Below are positions 7,816 to 13,893 of a stretch of 37,411 nt of DNA, in pieces. A program made the position numbers and the translations under genes. The notes under the pieces were generated by a model. It had not been told where the DNA came from and did no database searches. It was given only the letters and a program-made list of their open reading frames with translations. Where the stretch lies: assembly GCA_964402115.1 (NCBI GenBank), contig CAYOBW010000033.1, positions 1-37,411 on the forward strand, written 5' to 3'. This stretch comes from CAYOBW01 sp964402115. GTDB taxonomy: Bacteria > Verrucomicrobiota > Kiritimatiellia > UBA8416 > CAYOBW01. Positions within the stretch are counted from its first letter, which is position 1. Each line of letters opens with the position of its first letter.

Positions 7816-8520
7816 CTACGCGTTCTGAGGCGGTGGCGGGACCGGGTAGCGGGGCGGGACGAAGACGGGGGGGTGCATGTAGATCGCGCTGCGGGCGGGT
7901 TGGGCCCGCCCGGCCTTGAGCTGGGCCAGCACGCGCTGACCGACCGCCGCGGCCGTCGGATAGTGCGCCCCCGCCGCCAGGCTGGCTGCCGGCAGGTTGA
8001 GATCCTCCAGCGCGGCGCCGAGCCGATCCCAGTCAGCCGTGGCAACCAGCGTGCCGGGCCGCAGCACGGTCGGCAGATCCGTGACGGGCGTGAGCGAGTA
8101 GGGCACCTTCTGCACGGCCTGGCCGCCCTCGAACGTGAACACCCCGTACCAGAGCCTCTCGCGGCGCGCATCGCCGATGACGGTGATCCACGAGCGGCGG
8201 GTCGATTCGTAAAGCTGCTGGGCCAGGGCTTCGCCGCTGCTGACGCCGTAGACGGGCCTGCCATCCGGCAGCATCAGGGCGTGCAGCGCGGCCAGCGAAG
8301 CGCGCAGCCCGGAGAAGATTCCCGGGCCGAGCCCGACCGCGCAGGCATCGAGCGCGGCAGGCGCGCAGCCGCTTTCCGTGAAGAGGCGGGACAGGGCGTC
8401 CACCAGCCCGGAGGGCCGGCCCGGGCCCTGCGTCCAGGCCTGCCGCGCGCAGGGCGCACCGTCGCGGAGGATCGCCGCCTCCGCCTGCGTTGTCGAGAGT
8501 TCCAGTGCCAATATCTGCAT
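7816..8520 (-). CDS. tsaB: tRNA threonylcarbamoyladenosine biosynthesis protein TsaB
   Basis: A 234-aa member of the ASKHA-fold TsaB/YeaZ family. TsaB pairs with TsaD and, with TsaE, moves the threonylcarbamoyl group to A37 of tRNAs that read ANN codons. The N-terminus MQILALELSTTQAEAAIL is the usual first strand, and GLGPGIFSGLRASLA is the family's GPGSFTGLR signature with two conservative changes. The segment VYGVSSGEALAQQ also fits. The length is normal for the family. It converges with the radical SAM gene, 50 bases away, and diverges from the purH-like gene. Neither tsaD nor tsaE is in the window. Confidence 0.88.
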   Translation of the reverse strand: MQILALELSTTQAEAAILRDGAPCARQAWTQGPGRPSGLVDALSRLFTESGCAPAALDACAVGLGPGIFSGLRASLAALHALMLPDGRPVYGVSSGEALAQQLYESTRRSWITVIGDARRERLWYGVFTFEGGQAVQKVPYSLTPVTDLPTVLRPGTLVATADWDRLGAALEDLNLPAASLAAGAHYPTAAAVGQRVLAQLKAGRAQPARSAIYMHPPVFVPPRYPVPPPPQNA

Positions 8521-8599
8521 AGCCTGCCGTGGCGCCCGGGGTGCCGATCCTGTGCGAGCGCGGGCCGAACCATACCGGAGGCCGCCGGGAAAAGATAGT

Positions 8600-8629
8600 T
8601 TGAAGTAACCGCCGGCTTCCGACTATGCT
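8600..8629 (+). promoter_or_regulatory. Predicted sigma-70-type promoter for the purH-like operon
   Basis: TTGAAG (8600-8605) and TATGCT (8624-8629) are spaced by 18 bases in the 166-base gap between divergent tsaB and the purH-like gene, about 58 bases before the start codon. Each hexamer matches the consensus at four of six positions. No operator or riboswitch fold was seen. Confidence 0.4.
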
Positions 8630-8686
8630 GACAGTCCGGTTCGTGTTGCAGGAGGACCTGCGTTGAACCGTGCAAGGAGGTCTCTC

Positions 8687-9370
8687 ATGGCTTTGAATAT
8701 CGTGGAGCAGATTGACGACCGCGTGCGCGTGCGGAACGTGTTGCTGAGCGTGTCCGACAAGCGGGGCCTCGATGCGTTCGTGCCCGCGCTGCTGGAGATC
8801 AACCCGGACCTGCGTCTGTATTCGACGGGCGGCACGTTCCAGGCGCTGCAGAAGCTGCTGGGTCCCGACCGCGCGGAGCGGCACCTGGTTTCGGTCTCGG
8901 ATTACACGGGGCAGCCGGAGATGCAGGGCGGGCTGGTGAAGACCCTCGACTTCAAGATCTATCTCGGCCTGCTCAGCGAGACGTACAACCCGGCGCACGT
9001 CCAGGATCTCGCCCGCGTGGGGGGCGTGGCCATCGACATGGTGGTGGTGAACCTGTACCCCTTCCGGGAGACGGTGGCGCAGCCGGGCGTGACGGTCGAG
9101 CAGGCGCGCACGAATATCGACATCGGCGGGCCGTGCATGGTGCGGGCGTCGGCGAAGAACTTCCTGCGCGTCGCGTCCGTCACCGATCCGTCGGACTACG
9201 AGATGCTGGCCACGGAGCTGCGGGCGAGCCAGGGGTGGCTCTCGCTGGCGACCCGCTTCCATCTCGCGCGCAAGGCGTTCGCGCACACGGCAACCTACGA
9301 CGCGGCCATCACGGCGTTCCTGGCGACACGGTCGCTCGACGAGGTGCGCGCGTGCTACACGTGCCGGTGA
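8687..9370 (+). CDS. purH: Stand-alone IMP cyclohydrolase (N-terminal domain of PurH only)
   Basis: A 227-aa protein matching the MGS-like IMP cyclohydrolase half of PurH, which closes the ring of FAICAR to give IMP, the last purine step. Visible motifs are VLLSVSDKRGLDAFV, LRLYSTGGTF, GGLVKTLDFKIYLGLL, IDMVVVNLYPF and NIDIGGPCMVRASAKN. Full PurH is about 520 aa and carries the AICAR formyltransferase domain at its C-terminus; that half is absent here and the frame ends cleanly at 9370 without remnants. ATG 8687 follows AAGGAGG by six bases. An upstream TTG at 8663 with its own GGAGG is a possible second start. The formyltransferase activity must be encoded elsewhere. QueD follows 20 bases later. 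Confidence 0.88.
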   Translation: MALNIVEQIDDRVRVRNVLLSVSDKRGLDAFVPALLEINPDLRLYSTGGTFQALQKLLGPDRAERHLVSVSDYTGQPEMQGGLVKTLDFKIYLGLLSETYNPAHVQDLARVGGVAIDMVVVNLYPFRETVAQPGVTVEQARTNIDIGGPCMVRASAKNFLRVASVTDPSDYEMLATELRASQGWLSLATRFHLARKAFAHTATYDAAITAFLATRSLDEVRACYTCR

Positions 9371-9390
9371 GCCGGCGGAGGCGGGACGAC

Positions 9391-9774
9391 ATGGCGGACA
9401 ATGGCGTATACGAAGTCAGCGTGCAGGGGCATTTCGCGGCCGCGCACCATCTGGCGGGCTACCAGGGGCAGTGCGAAGCGGTGCACGGGCACAACTGGGA
9501 CATCGAGGTGTTCGTGCGGGGCGCGGAGCTGGACGCCACGGGGTTGCTCGTGGATTTCCGCATCCTGAAGCAGGCGTTGCGGGAGGCGCTCGCGGACCTC
9601 GATCACACCGACCTGAACGCGCACCCGGTGTTCCAGTCCGTGAACCCTTCCTCCGAGCACCTGGCGCGTTACCTGCACGGCGAGCTGTCGCGGCGCGTGA
9701 ACAGCCCCCGTTGCCGCGTGCATCGCGTGGCCGTGAACGAAACGCGGGGCGCCCGGGCGAGTTACACCGCGTGA
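9391..9774 (+). CDS. queD: 6-carboxytetrahydropterin synthase / 6-pyruvoyltetrahydropterin synthase family (QueD-like)
   Basis: A 127-aa T-fold enzyme. QueD makes 6-carboxy-5,6,7,8-tetrahydropterin from dihydroneopterin triphosphate, the first committed step toward queuosine in tRNA. Zinc ligands are visible as the His of GHFAAAHHL and the pair in VHGHNWDIEV, with the catalytic Cys just before them (QCEAVHGH). Later family segments are GLLVDFRILKQ, LDHTDLN and NPSSEHLARYL. The length is typical. The start has a GGAGGCGGG stretch upstream. No queC, queE or queF is nearby, so assignment to queuosine rather than another pterin route rests on family frequency. The PHP gene starts eight bases after its stop. 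Confidence 0.87.
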   Translation: MADNGVYEVSVQGHFAAAHHLAGYQGQCEAVHGHNWDIEVFVRGAELDATGLLVDFRILKQALREALADLDHTDLNAHPVFQSVNPSSEHLARYLHGELSRRVNSPRCRVHRVAVNETRGARASYTA

Positions 9775-9781
9775 CGCCGTC

Positions 9782-10642
9782 ATGATAGACCTCCACGTAC
9801 ATTCCACGTTCTCGGACGGCAGCCTCACGCCGGCGCAGCTGGTGGACCTCGCCTTGAAGCAGGGGGTGACCGCGCTGGCGCTGACGGACCACGACACGAC
9901 CGACGGCCTGGCTCCGCTGCTGCGCGAGGCGGGCCGCGGCGTGGAGCTGATCGGGGGCGTCGAGATCAGCCTCGAAGTGGGCAAGGGGACGCTCCACCTG
10001 CTGGCGTATTTCATGGACCCCGCGAACCCGGCGTTCGCGTCGGCCCTGGCGCAGATTCGTGGCGGGCGCGAGTCGCGCAACGAGCGCATCCTGGCGCGGC
10101 TGAACGAGCTGGGGCTGGAGCTGGCCTGGGCCGACGTCGCCAAGTTCGCGAGCGAGGGGGTCGTCGGCCGGCCGCACTTCGCCGCGGCGCTGATCGAGAA
10201 GGGCTACGTGGCGGACAAGGACGAGGCGTTCAATCGCTACCTGGCGAAGGGCCGGCCGGGCTACCTCGACCGGTTCCGCCTGCCCGTCACGGAGGCGGTC
10301 GCCACCATTCGCGGCGCGGGCGGCGTGGCCGTGCTGGCCCATCCGTCCACGCTGGGCCTGGGCCGGGCGGCGCTGCGGGACTTCGTGCAGACCCTGCAGG
10401 CGACGGGCTTGAGCGGCATCGAAGTGTACTACCCGGAGCACAACCTCGACCAGACGGCTGAGTACCTGCGCCTGACGAAGACGTTCGACCTCGTGCCGAC
10501 GGGCGGCAGCGATTTTCACGGCTCACTGAATCCGGCGATCCGCCTCGGCAGCGGCTTCGGGGGGCTGAACGTGCCCGACTGGATCGTGGAGCGCTTGAAG
10601 GAGCGCCGGCCGGCGGCGGCTCTGGCGCGGCAAGGAGAGTGA
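9782..10642 (+). CDS. PHP-domain phosphoesterase (TrpH / RNase AM-like)
   Basis: A 286-aa protein of the PHP family closest to E. coli YciV (RNase AM), a 5'-3' exonuclease on short RNAs and of 3',5'-bisphosphate nucleotides. Metal-binding motifs appear in the expected order: DLHVHSTFSDG (residues 3-13), LTDHDTTDG (about 36-44), GGVEISLE (about 58-65), the His of RPHFAAAL (near 136), AVLAHPSTL (near 184) and GGSDFHG (near 242). All predicted metal ligands are present, so it should be active. It overlaps nothing but sits within eight bases of queD and five bases of the small Cys-rich gene, which suggests one transcript. Confidence 0.87.
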   Translation: MIDLHVHSTFSDGSLTPAQLVDLALKQGVTALALTDHDTTDGLAPLLREAGRGVELIGGVEISLEVGKGTLHLLAYFMDPANPAFASALAQIRGGRESRNERILARLNELGLELAWADVAKFASEGVVGRPHFAAALIEKGYVADKDEAFNRYLAKGRPGYLDRFRLPVTEAVATIRGAGGVAVLAHPSTLGLGRAALRDFVQTLQATGLSGIEVYYPEHNLDQTAEYLRLTKTFDLVPTGGSDFHGSLNPAIRLGSGFGGLNVPDWIVERLKERRPAAALARQGE

Positions 10643-10647
10643 AGGAC

Positions 10648-10782
10648 ATGGAGACGAACGAGACGCCCAAACGCTGCCCGTGTGACTGGCCCGGCTGCCC
10701 GCGGCATGGAAACTGCAAGGAGTGCCAGGCCTACCACCATGCTCGCGGCGAACAGACCTGCTGCGAGCGCGAGGGCGGGTGA
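10648..10782 (+). CDS. 44-aa cysteine-rich small protein
   Basis: A 44-residue protein read from ATG 10648, preceded by AAGGAGAGTGAAGG. It starts METNETPKRCPCDWPGCPRH and goes on to GNCKECQAYHHARGEQTCCE. Seven cysteines lie in a C-x-C-x4-C-x5-C-x2-C...CC order, with His residues between, which suggests a zinc- or cluster-binding knuckle. From memory it resembles short Cys-rich proteins with CxCxxPxCPRHGxCxxCxxYHR (the DUF6485 type), but this copy is shorter. It sits tightly between the PHP gene and fmt (five and eleven bases), which argues that it is a real gene in the operon. Function is unknown. Confidence 0.72.
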   Translation: METNETPKRCPCDWPGCPRHGNCKECQAYHHARGEQTCCEREGG

Positions 10783-10793
10783 ACGGAGGCGCC

Positions 10794-11741
10794 ATGCGCG
10801 TGATCTTCATGGGATCGGCCGAACTGGCCTGCCCGAGCCTGCAGGCGTTGCTGCTGGCCGCTGACATGCAGGTTGTCGGCGTCGTGACGCAGCCCGACCG
10901 GCCCAAAGGCCGGCGGCTGCAGCCGTCCCCGTGCGCGACGAAGGCCCTGGTGCAGGACTCCGGCGTGCCGGTGCTGACGCCGGAGAAGGTGAATGCGCCC
11001 GCGGTGGTCGAGGAGCTGCGCGCGCTGCGGCCCGACGTGCTGGCGGTGGTCGCGTACGGGCAGATCCTCAAGGCCGAGATCCTGGCCCTGCCGCCGCTCG
11101 GCTGCATCAATGTGCACGGCTCGCTGCTTCCCGCCTACCGCGGGGCCGCGCCCATCCAGTGGGCGGTCGTCAACGGCGAACGCGAGACGGGCGTGACGAT
11201 CATGCACATGAACGCGCGGATGGACGCCGGCGACATCATCTTGCAGCGCCGCACGCCGATCGGGGCCGGGGATACGGCCGAGACGTTGCACGATCGCCTG
11301 GCGCGGCTCGGCGCCGAGGCGCTGCTGGAGGCGCTGCGCCTGCTGCGCGCAGGCAAGGCCCCGCGCGTGCCGCAGGACGAGTGCGCCATGACCCTGGCGC
11401 CGAAACTGCGCAAGGAGGACGGGCGACTGGACTGGACCCAGCCCGCGCTGGCGCTGGAGCGGCGCGTGCGGGGATTCCACCCCTGGCCGGGCTGCCACGC
11501 GGTGGTGCCGGCGGGCGTGGTGCGCGCCGCACCCTGCCTGCTCAAGGTCCACGCCGTGCGCGTGGAGGCGGGGAGCGGGGCGCCCGGCGAGATCCTGGAG
11601 GTGAACGCCGACGGTCCGCTGGTGGCGACCGGCGACGGCGCCTTGCGGTTGCTGGTCATCCAGCCGGAGGGCGGCCGTAGCATGGATGGCGGGGCTTTTG
11701 TCTGCGGACACGCCTTGAAGGCGGGATTGCGCCTCGAATAG
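10794..11741 (+). CDS. fmt: Methionyl-tRNA formyltransferase
   Basis: A 315-aa enzyme that formylates initiator Met-tRNA with 10-formyltetrahydrofolate. The N-terminal hydrolase-like domain starts MRVIFMGSAELACPSLQ and contains VVGVVTQPDRPKGR, then the catalytic segment INVHGSLLPAYRGAAPIQWA (Asn, His and the SLLPxYRGAAP loop) and MDAGDIILQR with the catalytic Asp. The C-terminal OB-like tRNA-binding domain includes RVRGFHPWPGCHAV. Length and motif spacing are normal. CGGAGG lies seven bases before the ATG at 10794. The usual partner def (peptide deformylase) is not next to it; aroB follows 23 bases later. Confidence 0.95.
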   Translation: MRVIFMGSAELACPSLQALLLAADMQVVGVVTQPDRPKGRRLQPSPCATKALVQDSGVPVLTPEKVNAPAVVEELRALRPDVLAVVAYGQILKAEILALPPLGCINVHGSLLPAYRGAAPIQWAVVNGERETGVTIMHMNARMDAGDIILQRRTPIGAGDTAETLHDRLARLGAEALLEALRLLRAGKAPRVPQDECAMTLAPKLRKEDGRLDWTQPALALERRVRGFHPWPGCHAVVPAGVVRAAPCLLKVHAVRVEAGSGAPGEILEVNADGPLVATGDGALRLLVIQPEGGRSMDGGAFVCGHALKAGLRLE

Positions 11742-11764
11742 GCTGGCGTCTGAAGGGGAGCGTC

Positions 11765-12916
11765 ATGGTGCATACGGTGCGGGTTGAACTGGGCGAACGG
11801 TCGTACGACATCCGGATCGGTCGCGGGGCGGCTGCCGGCGCGGCGCTGGCGGCCGCCGGGCCGTGGAAGGCGTGGCTGGTGTCGGACACCAACGTCGCGC
11901 CCCTCTATGCCGGGGCGGTCGAGGCTGCGCTGCGCGCACGCGGAGCGACCGTCGCGCTGCGGTCGGTCGTGCCCGCCGGCGAAGCGTCGAAGGATCTGGC
12001 CGTTGTCACGCGCCTGTGCCAGGAGGGCGCCGCGGCGGGCCTGGATCGGCGTGCGGTCGTCGTGGCGCTCGGCGGCGGGGTCGTGGGCGACCTGGCGGGC
12101 TTCGTGGCCGCGATCTACCTGCGCGGGCTGCGCTTCATCCAGGCGCCGACTTCGCTCCTCGCCATGGTCGACAGTTCGGTCGGCGGCAAGACCGGGGTGA
12201 ACCTGCCGCAGGGCAAGAACCTGGTCGGCGCTTTTCACCAGCCGTGCGAAGTGACGATCGACCTGGACGCGTTGACGACGCTGCCCTCGCGCGAGTACTG
12301 CGCCGGGCTGGCGGAGGTCGTGAAGTACGGCATGATGTGGGATGCGGCGTTCTTTGACGCGCTGGAGCGTGATGCCGTCCGGCTCATGGATCGCGAGCTT
12401 GACCTGCTGGCGGAGGTGGTGGCCCGCTGCTGCGCCATCAAGGCCGCCGTGGTCGGCGCGGACGAGCGCGAGAGCGGGCCCCGCGCGCTGCTCAACTTCG
12501 GCCACACCCTGGGCCATGCGATCGAGAACGTCTATCACTACGGCCACTACCTGCACGGCGAGGCCGTGGCGCTGGGCATGGTGTATGCTGCCGACGTCGG
12601 GGTGCGCGCGCACGGGTTGCCGGCGGCGGAGCGCGATCGCCTGGTCGCCCTGCTCGCGCGGCTGGGTCTGCCGGTGCGGCTTGCCGCGCTGGCCGATGGG
12701 ACCGCGCCCGCGGCCTTGTGGCCGGCGCTGACGCGGGCCATGACCAGCGACAAGAAGACGGTCGGCGGGGTGCCGCGCTTCGTGCTGGCCGAGCGCATCG
12801 GGCACGCGGCGACAGGCTGCGTCGTGGAAGAGGCTGTGCTGCGCGACGTGTTCCTCACAGGTGTGGCGCGCGCGCAAGCGGCTGGCGAGGGAGGTCAAGA
12901 TGTCCGGGGTCAGTGA
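11765..12916 (+). CDS. aroB: 3-dehydroquinate synthase
   Basis: A 383-aa enzyme converting DAHP to 3-dehydroquinate, the second step of the shikimate pathway, with NAD and zinc. Seen motifs: VALGGGVVGDLAGFVAA (NAD binding), PTSLLAMVDSSVGGKTGVN, AGLAEVVKYGM, FGHTLGHAIEN and HGEAVALGM, which between them hold the metal-binding Glu and two His residues. The length is close to the family norm. GAAGGGGAG lies upstream of the ATG. The last 17 bases overlap the start of the next gene, so the two are co-transcribed and probably translationally coupled. Confidence 0.96.
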   Translation: MVHTVRVELGERSYDIRIGRGAAAGAALAAAGPWKAWLVSDTNVAPLYAGAVEAALRARGATVALRSVVPAGEASKDLAVVTRLCQEGAAAGLDRRAVVVALGGGVVGDLAGFVAAIYLRGLRFIQAPTSLLAMVDSSVGGKTGVNLPQGKNLVGAFHQPCEVTIDLDALTTLPSREYCAGLAEVVKYGMMWDAAFFDALERDAVRLMDRELDLLAEVVARCCAIKAAVVGADERESGPRALLNFGHTLGHAIENVYHYGHYLHGEAVALGMVYAADVGVRAHGLPAAERDRLVALLARLGLPVRLAALADGTAPAALWPALTRAMTSDKKTVGGVPRFVLAERIGHAATGCVVEEAVLRDVFLTGVARAQAAGEGGQDVRGQ

Positions 12917-13775
12917 AGCGGTGGTGCGGGAATACTTCGAGGCGCTGGGCTTTCTTGTCACACAGCCGCGCAAGTATGCCGTGCCTGTGCGGCCCAAGAC
13001 GGCGGACGAGGAGATCGACCTGCTGGTCGTGAACCCCACGGTCGTGGCGACGACGCGGCCCGCCGGGATGGTGTGGTCCACCGAGGACGTGCGCGGGATC
13101 GGCCGGGCGCTGGTGGCGGTGCGCGGGTGGCATACTGAGCGGTTCTACGCCGCGATGTTCGAGCAGAGCCCTGACATCCTGCGGTTCGCGGAGGAGGCCA
13201 CGGTCCACGCCGCCCGCAAGCTGCTGGGTTCGGAGGACGTGCTGACGGTGCTGTGCCTGCCGCGGCTGCCCGCGTCGGATGAACTCAAGACGAAGACGCT
13301 GGAGGCGCTGCGCGCGCGGGGCGTGGATGGGGTGCTGCTCTTTGGGACGCTGCTGGCCGATCTGATCCACGGCGTGGACGTGAGCCGGAGCTACGAGAAG
13401 AGCGACCTGCTGCAGCTCCTGCGCGTGCTGAAAGCATACGATCTGCTGAAGCACGATCAAATGGAGTTGTTCGAAACCCGGCGGCGGCGCGGGCCGGGGA
13501 AGAAGCCGCGCCGCACGGATGCGGAGGTGGAGAGCGCGGAGGCGGCGGAGACGGCGCCAGGCGTGGAGGCGGTTGGGGACGTGGCAGTGGTCGGGGACGC
13601 GGCTGCTGCCGTTTCGACGGACGCCCCAGCCGTGGATGCCACGGCAGCGCGCAACGTCCAAGAGGAGGCCCCTCACCGCGAGCCTCTCGCCGCGGGCGCG
13701 AGCACCGTTTTGTCTGACGGAGACGTGGACGCCGCAGCGGATTCCCTCTCCCCGGCGGGGAGAGGGCCGGGGTGA
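12900..13775 (+). CDS. Conserved-looking protein of unknown function with a repeat-encoded C-terminal tail
   Basis: A 291-aa protein I do not recognise. Residues 1-190 look like a folded domain: VVREYFEALGFLVTQPRKY, then DEEIDLLVVNP and RGWHTERFY, ending in EKSDLLQLLRVLKAYDLL. The opening, a variable helix followed by an acidic EIDLLV strand, is reminiscent of PD-(D/E)xK nuclease-like folds, but no full catalytic set was found. Residues about 200-255 are basic then Ala/Val/Glu-rich and look disordered. From about residue 257 the frame runs through a palindromic repeat element (13669-13778), giving the tail SLSPAGRGPG typical of such read-through. The start lies within aroB behind GGGAGG. The true protein may have ended earlier before the element inserted. 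Confidence 0.75.
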   Translation: MSGVSEAVVREYFEALGFLVTQPRKYAVPVRPKTADEEIDLLVVNPTVVATTRPAGMVWSTEDVRGIGRALVAVRGWHTERFYAAMFEQSPDILRFAEEATVHAARKLLGSEDVLTVLCLPRLPASDELKTKTLEALRARGVDGVLLFGTLLADLIHGVDVSRSYEKSDLLQLLRVLKAYDLLKHDQMELFETRRRRGPGKKPRRTDAEVESAEAAETAPGVEAVGDVAVVGDAAAAVSTDAPAVDATAARNVQEEAPHREPLAAGASTVLSDGDVDAAADSLSPAGRGPG

Positions 13776-13778
13776 GGG
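13669..13778. repeat. REP-like palindromic element bounded by CCCTCACC/GGTGAGGG
   Basis: CCCTCTCCCC (13744-13753) and GGGGAGAGGG (13757-13766) form a perfect 10-bp stem with a three-base loop, followed by GGGTGAGGG-type sequence up to 13778. An outer complementary octamer near 13669-13676 (CCCTCACC) pairs with GGTGAGGG at 13771-13778. The CCCTCACCCC...CCCTCTCCCC...GGGGAGAGGG motif is a widespread dispersed bacterial palindrome. Here it overlaps the 3' end of the preceding coding region and supplies its stop codon. Confidence 0.75.
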
Positions 13779-13893
13779 ACCGTCCGACAGGCGCGCTTCG
13801 TGCTGTGTCGTGGCGGCTTGGCAGCCGGTGACGATGCCCCCGCCTCGTGGCTCCGTTGGATGGCAGGCCGAAAGCTACCGTGGGGGGGGTTGC

